DNA of 60,030 nt from Nostoc sp. GT001. Lineage in GTDB: Bacteria; Cyanobacteriota; Cyanobacteriia; Cyanobacteriales; Nostocaceae. Both the position numbers and the translations under genes were made by a program. The stretch covers positions 4,637,091 to 4,697,120 of the forward strand of contig NZ_JAUDRJ010000003.1 of NCBI RefSeq assembly GCF_030382115.1, read 5' to 3'. This document shows, one piece after another, positions 44,055 to 54,161 of the stretch. Every line of letters begins with the position of its first letter. Position 1 is the first letter of the stretch. The notes beneath the pieces are model-generated. The model ran no database searches. It was not told where the DNA came from and saw only the letters and a list, made by a program, of their open reading frames with translations.

Positions 44055-45401
44055 TCAAACTTTTGCCAAAGCCTTCTTGTTTCTCATAGCATACTTCTTT
44101 TTCAACCCTGGTAGAGCTGCAAGGATTATACTTATACCAAGGATAGTAGACGGTTCAGGAATGGAGGAAGAAGATGTATTAATACGTTGAGCGAAGATAC
44201 CTGCTTGACCTTTTTGGCTACCTTGTGTCTGCCAAGCTATTACAAATTCTGCTGAATCATTATTAGGAACAATTGAAAAATCGTAGATTTGATTTCCTTC
44301 TGAAGCAATGGTGAAGGGATCGCTGATTAGATTGCCTGATGTACCAATAAACTGCCCAATTAAGCCAGATTCGTTTTTCCATGCAAGTAGATAAGTTTGT
44401 AATTTTTCATTAAAAGCAACAGACAAAAAATCAAAAGATAAATTGCTACTGACAATAATCTCACTGCCGATTGTTGTCCCACTCTTATCAAGAAAGCGAC
44501 CACGGATTTGTTGATCTTCAAAGTTCTTATAAATAACGAGGAATTGTTTACTAATAGGGTTAAAAATTGTTCTGATAGGACTTAGAGGCGTCATACCAGA
44601 TTTAAAATCTGGTGGCGGTACAATTTCAAGTTGTTCGCTTATTAGTCCACCGTCTGCATTAATAAAACGACCTTGTACTGTATAGTTGGGAGAACTTCCT
44701 TGCTCGCGCCAGGTTGCTAAGTATTGGTTATTAACACTGTCCAATGCAACCTGTCCATTGGGAGCGCTATCACCAGAAGTATCAAGAGGAATATTAGAAT
44801 TAATTAAGGTTCCATCCGATTTAATTCGCTGCCCCAAGATTTTGTTGCCGAAGCCTGTACTTGGGTCGAAGTCGTCGGAGGCTCTAGCTGTCTGGAAGTA
44901 TTGGTTAACTTCAGGATTATAAAGTAGACTAATTTCTTGCCCTGCACTACTGATTAAAAAATTGTCTCCAATGAACTTGCTGTCTGCTGTTAGTAGTTGA
45001 CCTACAGAGTTGTTATAAGGGAAAATTGGGTCTCCTTGAACTTGAAAACTCACTAAGTATTGATTATCAGTACTGTTATAAGCAATAACTGGCTGAAATT
45101 GACTACCTAAATATCGACGAGATAAGTTGACGTTTCCCTCAATTAAAGAACCTGTAGTGGAGAATCTCTGTGATACCAAACCTAGTTGGGAAGACCGTAG
45201 CTGAGTCCATACAGCTATATACTCTTGATCGATACTGTTGTAAGCTAAGTATGGATCAACAGGATATGAACCTGTCCCTTCTGATAGTTTAATAGGATTG
45301 CCTATTAGGGCTGCATATGCAGAGTTAATTCCTATCGTTGTTAAAGTCAATACTGTGGTAGAAATAAAAAATTTAATTGGGTTGCAAAATTTTCTATTCA
45401 T
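44055..45401 (-). CDS. PEP-CTERM sorted secreted protein
   Basis: 448 residues from ATG 45401 (MNRKFCNPIKFFISTTVLTL), with a signal peptide cleaved near SAYAA. The body is a series of degenerate 40-50-residue beta repeats with YNSIDQEYIAVWTQ, YNSTDNQYLVSFQVQ, VNNQYLATWREQG and SKQFLVIYKNF, suggesting a beta-propeller. The C-terminus SIPEPSTILGISIILAALPGLKKK is a PEP-CTERM signal for exosortase-dependent sorting. The frame stays open upstream past 45479 without a better start. Confidence 0.85.
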   Translation of the reverse strand: MNRKFCNPIKFFISTTVLTLTTIGINSAYAALIGNPIKLSEGTGSYPVDPYLAYNSIDQEYIAVWTQLRSSQLGLVSQRFSTTGSLIEGNVNLSRRYLGSQFQPVIAYNSTDNQYLVSFQVQGDPIFPYNNSVGQLLTADSKFIGDNFLISSAGQEISLLYNPEVNQYFQTARASDDFDPSTGFGNKILGQRIKSDGTLINSNIPLDTSGDSAPNGQVALDSVNNQYLATWREQGSSPNYTVQGRFINADGGLISEQLEIVPPPDFKSGMTPLSPIRTIFNPISKQFLVIYKNFEDQQIRGRFLDKSGTTIGSEIIVSSNLSFDFLSVAFNEKLQTYLLAWKNESGLIGQFIGTSGNLISDPFTIASEGNQIYDFSIVPNNDSAEFVIAWQTQGSQKGQAGIFAQRINTSSSSIPEPSTILGISIILAALPGLKKKYAMRNKKALAKV

Positions 45402-45479
45402 GTCACTTTTGAATAAAATTTTTGAAAAGTTAAGAGATAGTAAAAATTCTTGCAGTTCTAACATCTTCAAAAAGTCCAT

Positions 45480-45814
45480 TATCAGTTCGGTAGAGAGTGT
45501 AGCAAAAACAGATGGATTTGGGGAAAGATAGAAATCATTAAGCCATGTATCAATAGCTTTTTGCCTACCAGCAGCAGCTTTGGTTTGAGTACCACTTGTA
45601 AAGCAGTGGCTAATCCACTAGCTCGTAGCGAACTTAGCGATCGCCCGCACATAAGCTAACCACTAGACTTTTGCTGATTCTAACTGCCTATTTGGCGATT
45701 CATCCTCATCGCATACACAACTCACTAATATCACAAACCTGTATTTAAATCTAGAACAAACACTCACCTGTCAAAGTATGGATGTAGTGATTCAAATGAT
45801 TTGGGAGTGAGTCA
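45480..45814. other. intergenic region, open but startless frame upstream of the PEP-CTERM gene
   Basis: On the minus strand the PEP-CTERM frame continues without stop from 45479 to about 45610 (GTQTKAAAGRQKAIDTWL, NDFYLSPNPSVFATLSTEL) but has no ATG, GTG or TTG. It may be the remnant of an earlier gene. No other feature. Confidence 0.35.
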
Positions 45815-46006
45815 ATGTTATCCAAGAAATTTCCTTCAAGAGATGAAGTGCTGGCTGTTGTAACACTGATTATGGTGATTGGTTCTCTCACTCTTGCAGT
45901 TATTGACGAGAAGAGTCGCCCTCAATTTCTATATTTAACCAAATTTGCTGTCGGTACATATATTGGATTGTTGATACCTCGGTCAAGATCAAGCGATAGC
46001 AATTAG
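45815..46006 (+). CDS. small membrane protein, two predicted helices
   Basis: 63 residues. Helix 1 is EVLAVVTLIMVIGSLTLAVI; then DEKSRPQF and a second stretch LYLTKFAVGTYIGLLIP. Start ATG 45815 follows GGGAGTGAG. The layout is the same as in the 66-residue protein at 29526. Function unknown. Confidence 0.6.
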   Translation: MLSKKFPSRDEVLAVVTLIMVIGSLTLAVIDEKSRPQFLYLTKFAVGTYIGLLIPRSRSSDSN

Positions 46007-46360
46007 CCAATGACAAATTCTCTCTTGCGACTATAGCAATCCTAAATAATTCATAAGAGACAAGATCCCCGACTTCTTTGAAAAGTCAGGGATCTGTAAC
46101 TTTCAACTCTCACAAATCAAATAAGAATGTTTTCTTTTGAGTTAACACAAAGAAATAACTAAAAGCCTCCAGATGAGTTTCATTTTTCTCCGAAGATAGC
46201 AAAAGTTCTTTATGGAACAAGAAAAATTGACTCATTATATTGTTAATTTTTGTAAAATTGATGTCTTCAAGACTAGAAACCTGATATCTAGATAGCTAAA
46301 CTAACAAACAGTGCATCTGTACTGTTAATTATTAAAAGTAGATGTGGCGCTATAGCGTGA
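46007..46360. other. intergenic region with dispersed palindrome
   Basis: Contains the palindrome at 46063-46095 and otherwise AT-rich sequence that presumably holds the sbcC promoter. Confidence 0.5.
46063..46095. repeat. second copy of the 33-bp palindrome
   Basis: AGATCCCCGACTT...AAGTCAGGGATCT; same family as 4241-4273 with a few changes in the right arm and centre. Confidence 0.75.
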
Positions 46361-49300
46361 ATGATCCCAGTACAACTTATCCTCAAAAACTTTCTTAGTT
46401 ACCGTGATGCAACTTTAGATTTTGGCGGTTTGCATACGGCTTGTATTTGTGGTTCCAATGGTGCGGGTAAATCTTCTCTTTTAGAAGCAATCACTTGGGC
46501 GATTTGGGGTGAAAGCCGTGCCACTGTTGAAGATGATGTCATCTATTCTGGTGCAAAAGAAGTTCGGGTTGATTTTACTTTCCAAAGTAACCAGCAAAAA
46601 TATCGGGTGATTCGCACCCGAATTCGGGGAGGTACTAGCGTCCTTGAATTTCAAATAGAAATACCATCTGGGTTTCGCTCACTCACCAGCAAAGGGGTAA
46701 GAGCAACCCAAGATTTGATTTTAGAACACATCAAGCTTGATTACGATACATTTATTAATTCTGCCTACTTACGTCAAGGTCGTGCAGATGAATTCATGCT
46801 CAAGCGTCCCACAGAACGCAAAGAAATTTTAGCGGAGTTGTTGAAACTCAATCAGTATGATGACTTGGAAGAACGGGCAAAGGAATCTTCTCGTCAGTTT
46901 AAAGCAAGGGCAGTAGAGTTAGAGCGTTCTTTGGAGTCGATAAAAATTCAGCTGCAACAACGCGAGATCACCCAAGCGCAAAGAGTGGAGTTAGAAGCCG
47001 AACTCAATCAACTGCAACAGGTACAAGCTTTTGATAATATTCAATTACAAAGTTTGCAAGTTGTCCAGCATCAGCGCCAAAATTGGGAACAACAACTAAA
47101 TTTTGTAAAGCAGCAATACCAAAATCTTACCCAAGATTGCGATCGCCTCCAACAAGAACAATCAGCTATTGGCTCTCAGCTATCAGATTTAGAAAAAATA
47201 TTACATCAAGAAGCCGAGATTAAAGCTGGATATGCCCAATATCAAAGTTTACAATCTCAAGAAGAAGCTTTTGCTGTCAAATTTGAAGAACACACCCGCG
47301 CCCAACAGAATCGTCAACAAAAGCAACAACAGCTTACCAAACAAATTCACGAAATTGAACGGCAACTGCAACAAGCCCAAGCGCAGCTAGAAGCTTTACA
47401 GCAACAAGAGCGAGACATTCAGCAAACTCTGACTAAATCGGGTGAAGTAGAAGCCGCTTTGTCACAACTAACCGCAGCCCGTCACCATGTTGCTCGTCTA
47501 GATCAACTGCAAATGCAAGTGACTCCCTTGTTGCAACAACGAGCAACTTTACAAAGCCAACTCGATCGCACTCATGCTGGTTTAGTAGCGCGACTCGAAC
47601 AACTCCAAAGTACTGAGAACCAATTGCAACGCCAGCATGGCCGCCAACCACAACTGCAACAAGCGGTGATGGATGTGGCAATCCAGATTGAGGAACTGGA
47701 GAAAAAGCGGGTTTATCTGCAACGAGTCCAAGAAAAGGGGCAAGAAAGGCGGCACTTTATCGAACGTCTGCAAGCTCATCAACGGGATTATGAAAAACTG
47801 CTGGGAGAATTAGAGCAGAAATTACAAATGCTCCAAAATCCTGAAGCACTTTGTCCATTATGTGAGCGTCCACTGGATGAACATCACTGGAGTCGGGTGG
47901 TGGAAAAAACCCAAAGTGAGTTAGAGGATACTCAAGGGCAGTTTTGGGTAGTGCGAGAACAAATGGCTGTATCTGACCGAGAAATTCAGGTACTTAGGCA
48001 GGAATATCGCGATATATCCCAACAATTGGCAGGTTATGATGGTTTACGGGAACAACGGGGACAGTTGGCAGCCCAGTTAGAAGCGACAACTGATGTGCAA
48101 CAACAATTACAACAAATTGCTGCTGAAAAACAGCATTTAGAGCGATCGCTCCAAGCTGGTGATTACGCTCCCGATAAACAAGCCGAACTCCGGCAACTAG
48201 ACCAATATCTGCAACAAGTTAATTATAATGAACAAGACCACGCCCTCGCCCGGAGCGAAGTTGAGCGGTGGCGATGGGCAGAAATTAAACAAGGGCAAAT
48301 TAAAGATGCAACTAAGCGACAAGCGCAATTATTAGCCCGAAAACCAGAATTACAATCCCAAATTGCCCAATTACAAGCCAAAATTCAGCAGGATCAGATT
48401 GATTCTGAATGGGCTAAACAAATCGCGGCTCTTGAGCGTCACATTACTGAAATTGGCTACAGTTCCGAGCAGCATAACAATTTGCGTATGGCTGCAAAGA
48501 AAGCTCAATCTTGGCATTTGCGGTATCAACAACTGCTATCAGCCCAGCAGCAATATCCGCAACTCCAGACGAGGTTACAAGAGTTAGAGGAGTCTAAAAG
48601 CGCCAGATTAACGGAGCGGCAAAAACTCGGCGGACAAATTGAAAGCATTATCCAGCAACTACAAGCAACAGCTAACCCATCTGCCCAAATTCAAACTTTA
48701 GAGCAGCAGTTAGCAATACGTAGACGGCAACTCGATGAGCAAATAGCCAAGTTGGGGCGTTTAGAACAACTGGCGCATCAACTGGAAACGCTGCAAATTC
48801 AGTATGACCAACAACAACAACAATTACAATCTTGCAAGCAGGAATATCGTGTTTATCAGGAATTAGCGCAAGCTTTTGGTAAAAATGGTATCCAAGCACT
48901 GATGATTGAAAATGTGTTGCCGCAACTGGAAGCTGAAACAAATCAACTGCTTTCGCGGCTGAGTGGAAATCAGTTTCATGTACAATTTATTACTCAAAAA
49001 GCTGGGCGCAGTGCTAAATCAACCAAGAAAAATGCCAAGTTGATAGACACTCTAGATATTTTAATCGCCGATTCTAGAGGAACACGAGCTTATGAAACTT
49101 ACTCTGGTGGAGAAGCCTTTAGAATTAACTTTGCAATTCGTTTAGCTTTGGCGAAACTATTAGCGCAACGGGCGGGGGCGGCGTTGCAATTGTTGATTGT
49201 AGATGAGGGTTTTGGTACACAGGATGCCGAAGGATGCGATCGCTTGATTGCCGCAATTAATGCGATCGCCTCCGATTTTGCTTGCATCCTCACTGTCACC

Positions 49301-49387
49301 CACATGCCCCACCTCAAAGAAGCCTTCCAAGCCAGGATTGAAGTCAATAAAACTCAAGAAGGTTCACAGTTGAGTTTGTCAATTTAA
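46361..49387 (+). CDS. sbcC: SbcC/Rad50-type ATPase (exonuclease subunit SbcC)
   Basis: 1008 residues. Walker A GSNGAGKSSLLEAI lies near residue 33; the C-terminal signature (YSGGEAFRINFAIRLALAKL) and Walker B (LLIVDEGFGTQD, near 943) complete the ABC head. Between them are two very long Gln/Glu-rich coiled coils (about 170-490 and 520-870) joined by a zinc hook CPLC (Cys498, Cys501). SbcC pairs with the SbcD nuclease to open DNA hairpins and process ends; no sbcD gene is in the window, which is common in cyanobacteria. A genome full of palindromes, as here, is a plausible reason to need it. Start ATG 46361. Confidence 0.95.
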   Translation: MIPVQLILKNFLSYRDATLDFGGLHTACICGSNGAGKSSLLEAITWAIWGESRATVEDDVIYSGAKEVRVDFTFQSNQQKYRVIRTRIRGGTSVLEFQIEIPSGFRSLTSKGVRATQDLILEHIKLDYDTFINSAYLRQGRADEFMLKRPTERKEILAELLKLNQYDDLEERAKESSRQFKARAVELERSLESIKIQLQQREITQAQRVELEAELNQLQQVQAFDNIQLQSLQVVQHQRQNWEQQLNFVKQQYQNLTQDCDRLQQEQSAIGSQLSDLEKILHQEAEIKAGYAQYQSLQSQEEAFAVKFEEHTRAQQNRQQKQQQLTKQIHEIERQLQQAQAQLEALQQQERDIQQTLTKSGEVEAALSQLTAARHHVARLDQLQMQVTPLLQQRATLQSQLDRTHAGLVARLEQLQSTENQLQRQHGRQPQLQQAVMDVAIQIEELEKKRVYLQRVQEKGQERRHFIERLQAHQRDYEKLLGELEQKLQMLQNPEALCPLCERPLDEHHWSRVVEKTQSELEDTQGQFWVVREQMAVSDREIQVLRQEYRDISQQLAGYDGLREQRGQLAAQLEATTDVQQQLQQIAAEKQHLERSLQAGDYAPDKQAELRQLDQYLQQVNYNEQDHALARSEVERWRWAEIKQGQIKDATKRQAQLLARKPELQSQIAQLQAKIQQDQIDSEWAKQIAALERHITEIGYSSEQHNNLRMAAKKAQSWHLRYQQLLSAQQQYPQLQTRLQELEESKSARLTERQKLGGQIESIIQQLQATANPSAQIQTLEQQLAIRRRQLDEQIAKLGRLEQLAHQLETLQIQYDQQQQQLQSCKQEYRVYQELAQAFGKNGIQALMIENVLPQLEAETNQLLSRLSGNQFHVQFITQKAGRSAKSTKKNAKLIDTLDILIADSRGTRAYETYSGGEAFRINFAIRLALAKLLAQRAGAALQLLIVDEGFGTQDAEGCDRLIAAINAIASDFACILTVTHMPHLKEAFQARIEVNKTQEGSQLSLSI

Positions 49388-49502
49388 CAGGAAGAATTCA
49401 GGAGTCAGGAGCCAGAATTCAGAATAAATTCTTTGTGACTGGCGGATAAATGGGCTGAATTCCCTCCTAATTGATTCTGAATTCTGAATTCTGTATTCTT
49501 CT

Positions 49503-50927
49503 TCAATTGTATTTTACCCGTGCATCTAGACCTAATGAGCGGAGCTTTTTCGTTAGGGTTTCTGCTTGGGCGCGATCGCTAAATGCTCCAGCATTCACAT
49601 AATCACCTAGACCAGATTGCTCCGCAACAGCGTTGGGTATATATTGTTGCACTTTACTCAGAGTATCATTACTGGAAATTGGAATTATTACTCTGTAAGG
49701 ATTATCAGCAACTAATGTATTGCCATTGGTAACAGGTACTACATAGTCATTGGCAGGAGGTAATGCATAGCGGTTAGTGTCAGCTAATACATAATTATTA
49801 TTCTCAGTATAATTGGCCGGAGTTGAACCATTCAACCCCAATGCTTCCCAAGTTTGCCAATCTACATTTCCAGTGGAATTAATTCGAGAATATTGCTGGA
49901 ATGCAACCACAGATTGTCTGGTGTAATCGTTGAAAAGTCCATCAGGATTAGCATTAGAGAAACCCAACTGCGCCAAACGCTCTTGAACTACTCTGACATT
50001 TTCTCCGCGATCGCCTACAGTTAGATAATTTCTACCTGGTTGTTGAATACCACCTGTAGAGACTCTACGCACTGAGTCCAAAACTTGGGCATTAGCAATG
50101 CCATCAACAGGTAGTCCATTATTTCGCTGGAATGCAATTACAGCTTCTCTAGTCATTGGGCCAACATTCCCAGTGGCATCAGCATTTAAATAACCTAGCT
50201 GCCGCAAACGCACTTGGAGTTCTCTGACTTGTTGAGTGGAAAGACCCGATCTTCCTGGAGTTGGAGAGGAACCCATTAGTGCGTTCCAAGTTTGTTGATT
50301 CACAATCCCGCTAGCAGTTATGCGATAACTTCGCTGGAATGCAATTACAGCATCTTTAGTAATTCGTCCAAAATTCCCCGTGGGATTAGTATTAAAGTAG
50401 CCTAACTGCCGTAGACGCTGTTGTAATCTTGTGACGGCTGCACCAGTTTGACCTTGAGAAAGAGTAGGATATTGACCAACTGGCGATCGCGACGCTGCGC
50501 CACTGATATTTCTATTAGAACTTCTACTTTGACACGCTCGTTGCAAGGCTCGTTGAGTACTAATACCCACAACTCCATCAGCCGATATTCTATTGGCTTG
50601 CTGGAATTTGATCACAGCATTTTGAGTCAAACTAGCAAACTTACCTGTAACCGGGCCGTTAAAATAGCCTAACTTTTTTAAACATCTCTGGCTACTGCTA
50701 ACTTCAGGCCCATTACTTCCTATTTTCTGGAGTGCTAAAGCTTGCCCAGCAATACTCAGAAGCCCCGTAATCAGAGCCACAGACAAAAGACGCATTGCAG
50801 CACCAGTCGATAACTTTTTCCAATTTAAAAATTTAAAATTAACTACGATAGGAACAACCTTGATGCTTTCGGATGCCTCGTAGACTGAGGCAAGCTTTAT
50901 TAAATGGCTAGCTACCCCTGTTTTCAC
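49503..50927 (-). CDS. peptidoglycan-binding protein with four PG_binding_1 repeats and SPOR domain
   Basis: 474 residues. After an N-terminal region of about 45 residues a signal-like helix (MRLLSVALITGLLSIAGQAL) leads to four peptidoglycan-binding repeats near residues 72-130, 155-215, 225-285 and 300-365, each with a QRLRQLGYFN-like helix and a DAVIAFQR-like end. After a Tyr/Asn-rich linker the C-terminus (VNAGAFSDRAQAETLTKKLR) is a SPOR domain, which binds denuded glycan strands at septa. The ATG at 50927 gives the longest form; Met45 could also be the start. Confidence 0.88.
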   Translation of the reverse strand: MKTGVASHLIKLASVYEASESIKVVPIVVNFKFLNWKKLSTGAAMRLLSVALITGLLSIAGQALALQKIGSNGPEVSSSQRCLKKLGYFNGPVTGKFASLTQNAVIKFQQANRISADGVVGISTQRALQRACQSRSSNRNISGAASRSPVGQYPTLSQGQTGAAVTRLQQRLRQLGYFNTNPTGNFGRITKDAVIAFQRSYRITASGIVNQQTWNALMGSSPTPGRSGLSTQQVRELQVRLRQLGYLNADATGNVGPMTREAVIAFQRNNGLPVDGIANAQVLDSVRRVSTGGIQQPGRNYLTVGDRGENVRVVQERLAQLGFSNANPDGLFNDYTRQSVVAFQQYSRINSTGNVDWQTWEALGLNGSTPANYTENNNYVLADTNRYALPPANDYVVPVTNGNTLVADNPYRVIIPISSNDTLSKVQQYIPNAVAEQSGLGDYVNAGAFSDRAQAETLTKKLRSLGLDARVKYN

Positions 50928-51144
50928 TTGCTTTTTTAAAGTTAATGACTATAAAAAAGTATACCACTTAGCTATATGTAAGAATTACTTTTCGTATGAT
51001 TCTTTACAAGTAAGTGTCCTGGGGAGCAGAGAGTGGGGAGATGAGGGAGATGAGGGAGATAGAGGGACAAGAGGACAAGGGGGTAAACAAAACTTCTAAC
51101 TCTTAACTCAGCACTCAGCACTCCTAATGCCCCATGCCCAATGC

Positions 51145-51654
51145 CTATTGTTCATCAACTTTTTCAGTATTACCTGCTTTCACCCAACCTTCTTGTTCGC
51201 TACCTTCCAAACGGATCTTTTGCCAAGCTTTATCCTCACTTTCTGACAAAATAATAATTTTTTGATTAAAAGCAACTCCACCAATCTTTTCAGCTTCTTG
51301 ATTTGGTTGCGATCGCAAACTCAAGCCTTCAGCCCAACTAACACGCCCTTGGTAAGCTCCTGCTGGTAATGGTTTTGATGATAGGGTAGCCTTTGGTGAT
51401 TCTGTGGGAGTAGAGGTTGGGCTTGGAGACGATTCAGTAGATGTCCCAGATGTAAGAGTGGGCTTACCTCCTCCAGGCTCAGTTTTTTTAGGAGCTTGGG
51501 CTTTCACCGAAGGACTATCATTGGAATAAATGGGTTTGGCAGGGGCTATGCTCAGACGATTCATAAAATAGAGTGCAATTGCAGCACCGCCGCCTATTAT
51601 TACAGCGATCGCTAAGAAGAACCCCAGTATAAACTTTGTTAAGCCAGACAACAT
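51145..51654 (-). CDS. membrane-anchored SH3-domain protein
   Basis: 169 residues from ATG 51654: an N-terminal helix (LTKFILGFFLAIAVIIGGGAAIALYF), a Ser/Thr/Pro-rich linker (about 40-100) and a C-terminal bacterial SH3 domain (GRVSWAEGLSLRSQPNQEAE, LEGSEQEGWVKAG). It probably binds cell wall or an envelope partner. The frame is open to 51720 without conserved sequence. It neighbours the peptidoglycan-binding gene on the same strand, but 200 bases apart. Confidence 0.82.
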   Translation of the reverse strand: MLSGLTKFILGFFLAIAVIIGGGAAIALYFMNRLSIAPAKPIYSNDSPSVKAQAPKKTEPGGGKPTLTSGTSTESSPSPTSTPTESPKATLSSKPLPAGAYQGRVSWAEGLSLRSQPNQEAEKIGGVAFNQKIIILSESEDKAWQKIRLEGSEQEGWVKAGNTEKVDEQ

Positions 51655-51901
51655 AATTAAAACCTGATTATTAAGAGTCAAGGGTCTAGGTGAGCCAGTC
51701 ATCTGCGTATTTTCCCTCATTGAGGAGAGTGGTGTTTAACTGGCTCTCAAGGGTTACGAGTACAGAAGCAAGTAACCCATCAGTATAAGAATCAATAGTC
51801 CATAATAATTCATCATTAACTATTGACTTTTGACTAACTGATTATTGTAGCTATGCTGAATAGACATCTGGTGAAATTAAATATGCGTTATCGAAAACCT
51901 T

Positions 51902-51932
51902 TGTAGAGACATAGGAGTACTACGTCTCTACA
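51902..51932. repeat. dispersed 31-bp palindrome
   Basis: TGTAGAGAC...TACGTCTCTACA; same family as 38702-38732. It lies just after the Ycf46-like gene stop on its transcribed strand and could act as terminator. Confidence 0.7.
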
Positions 51933-51944
51933 TTTATTTTGGGT

Positions 51945-53456
51945 TCACGTAGTGCGCCGGAGGCGTTCGCTCAAGGGACTGTGTTTAGATGCTAAACGCG
52001 CTCTCCCAGCAGCAGCCCATTCTTGGAGTTGCTGAATTTGCTCTACGGCAGTTCGTGCTAAAGGTATGATCTGACTGGCTGCTTCTAAAATGTCATCGGT
52101 AGCAAAGTCGCGGTTTTGGCTAAATCCAATATGCATCGCTTCAATTAAAGTTTGCTCAATCTCGGCCCCAGAAAAATCGGGCGTTTCATAAGCTAGCCTG
52201 TCGATGTCATAACTTTTCAAGTTATGGGGGCGCAGTCGGGATAAATGAACATCATAAATTGCTTTTCTCTCTTCTTGAGTGGGCAAACCCACAAAGAAAA
52301 TTTCATCAAATCGCCCCTTGCGGAGCATTTCTGGCGGTAAGGCTTGGATGTCGTTGGCGGTGGCGACGACAAACACGGGTGAGCTTTTTTCGGCTAGCCA
52401 GGTAATAAAAGTACCAAACACACGGCTAGCTGTTCCGGCATCACCTTTACTACCAAGTCCGGCAAAGGCTTTATCTATTTCATCAATCCACAAAATACAG
52501 GGGGCGAGGGCTTCAGCTACTTGGATCATTTGGCGAGTGCGAGATTCTGATTCACCTACCAAACCACCAAATAACCTTCCCACATCCAGACGTAGCAGGG
52601 GTAAATGCCAGTGATGAGCGATCGCTTTTGCCGTTAACGATTTACCAGTTCCCTGAATACCCACCAACATTAAACCACGGGGGTGCGGTAATCCGTACTG
52701 TCGCGCTCGATCGGTAAATGAACCTCCCCGACGAATCAGCCAATCTTTCAAGTTATCGAGTCCGCCTATATCAGAAATTTGCTCAGTGGCGGGGTAGAAG
52801 TCCAGGATTTGGGTTTGGCGGATAGTTTGGCGCTTTTCTTCCAAAACTAGATCCACGTCTTCTGGTCGCAATTCACCGTGAGTAGCGATCGCTTTTGCCA
52901 AAACCCGGCGAATTCGTTCCATTGAAAGCCCTTGACAAGAGCGCACTAAGTCATCTAGAACTTTGCCAGAAAGGGAGTTACCAGTGCTTTGGAGTAAGCG
53001 TTCTACCTCAGTTTTAATTTCTGGGGCGGCGGGTAAGGGAAACTCGACTACTGTCAACACTTCCGTTAAGTCGTCAGGGATGGCGATGCGTGGTGACAGT
53101 AGGACAATATTTTTTGGTTGCGACTTGAGAAGTCTCGACAGGTTGCGGAGTTTGCGAGCGATCGCAACATCATCTAAAAAGCGATGATAATCCCGTAGAA
53201 TCAATACTGCTGGTGCGGAAGCTGGTAATTTTTCGATAAATTCTAAAGCTTGCAGGGGGTTACGTCGCCCAAACCCAACATCATTGGGGTTTCCTTGGTA
53301 GCCATCGACAAAATCCCAAGTATACACTGGGCGATTACCCTGGTTGGTTGCTTCTTCCCGGATAGCTGCTTCTACCCGTTCTTCCTCATAGGTGGGAATA
53401 TAAATCAAGGGGTAGCGGGCGCGTAGCAGCAGTTTAAACTCTTCACGGAAGTTCAT
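51945..53456 (-). CDS. ycf46: Ycf46-like AAA ATPase
   Basis: 503 residues. The N-terminal half ([39 protein letters not shown]) is a degenerate AAA domain typical of Ycf46. The C-terminal half is a canonical AAA module: Walker [15 protein letters not shown], Walker [13 protein letters not shown], sensor 1 VVATAND and arginine-finger region [15 protein letters not shown]. Ycf46 is encoded in many algal plastids and all cyanobacteria; it has been linked to CO2 uptake and carbon acclimation. No protease domain is present. Start ATG 53456. Confidence 0.92.
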   Translation of the reverse strand: MNFREEFKLLLRARYPLIYIPTYEEERVEAAIREEATNQGNRPVYTWDFVDGYQGNPNDVGFGRRNPLQALEFIEKLPASAPAVLILRDYHRFLDDVAIARKLRNLSRLLKSQPKNIVLLSPRIAIPDDLTEVLTVVEFPLPAAPEIKTEVERLLQSTGNSLSGKVLDDLVRSCQGLSMERIRRVLAKAIATHGELRPEDVDLVLEEKRQTIRQTQILDFYPATEQISDIGGLDNLKDWLIRRGGSFTDRARQYGLPHPRGLMLVGIQGTGKSLTAKAIAHHWHLPLLRLDVGRLFGGLVGESESRTRQMIQVAEALAPCILWIDEIDKAFAGLGSKGDAGTASRVFGTFITWLAEKSSPVFVVATANDIQALPPEMLRKGRFDEIFFVGLPTQEERKAIYDVHLSRLRPHNLKSYDIDRLAYETPDFSGAEIEQTLIEAMHIGFSQNRDFATDDILEAASQIIPLARTAVEQIQQLQEWAAAGRARLASKHSPLSERLRRTT

Positions 53457-53729
53457 ATTTAGGTGTGGTTATTTGTTCTTCTCTCATTGTTCAGCAAAAT
53501 ATTAGGCGAATAGAATTCACTGCTACACAAACAAAGTCCGCCTCCGTGGACTAACGGAAAATCAAGATTTTTATAATACACTTAGACGTAAACATTTCTG
53601 AATTACCTTTTTCGTTCATATCTCGGCTCAATGCCTATTTGCATCAGGTATTTGAGTTTTGATTAAGGCATAATTATGGGGAAAGTAAATCTAGTATCGC
53701 TGTCTATAAATCTTCAAAGAGTCACAAGT

Positions 53730-54001
53730 TTGAATAGGCTGTCTCTTCATGTTCTGGTTGAACAGGCATCCGAGGGGCATTTTATCGCATCAGTGCCAGA
53801 GTTGCCTGATTAGACTTCTTGCATAAGTCGGGAAAAGGGTAAGGGGGAAGGGGAAAAGGTTCTGTATTGTCCCCTTCCCCTTTAACCTTTACCCTTTTCC
53901 CCCTCTTGCAAAAAGCACTTTTGCAAGAGGTCTATTGTGTAGCTGAAGCTGAAACCCGTTCGGATGCGATCGCACAGTTTGAGGGATTAACCAAAGAGTA
54001 G
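53730..54001 (+). pseudogene. HicB-like antitoxin-type gene interrupted by a MITE
   Basis: Before the insert the frame from TTG 53730 reads LSLHVLVEQASEGHFIASVPELPD. After the insert it resumes CVAEAETRSDAIAQFEGLTKE and a stop at 53999-54001. Removing the 120-bp element plus one TA copy restores one frame of about 49 codons with ...VPELPDYCVAEAETRSDAI..., the pattern of HicB/UPF0150-type small antitoxins. No HicA-like partner is adjacent. Confidence 0.7.
53813..53932. mobile_element. 120-bp MITE with TA target duplication
   Basis: Terminal inverted repeats GACTTCTTGCATAAG (53813) and CTTTTGCAAGAGGTC (to 53932), flanked by TA at 53811-53812 and 53933-53934. The interior folds as a long hairpin of GGGAAAAGGGTAAGGGGGAA against CCCCTTCCCCTTTAACC-like sequence. 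TA duplication suggests mobilisation by an IS630/Tc1-mariner-type transposase (inference). Confidence 0.75.
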
Positions 54002-54006
54002 GTTTA

Positions 54007-54036
54007 TGGGTGGCAGGAGTCACCCACGTTTTTTAT
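54007..54036 (+). terminator. intrinsic terminator
   Basis: TGGGTG-GCAGGAGT-CACCCA followed by CGTTTTTTAT, directly behind the interrupted antitoxin-like gene. Confidence 0.75.
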
Positions 54037-54161
54037 AAACTTCTGCAAACTGAAAGGCGTTTATCAAGTCTTTATTAATTTGTGATGTAATTACTGATGC
54101 CTTACTAAAAACAGAAAGGTCAAGCTGAAAACAGCCAACATCAAAATTATATTTATCAAAA

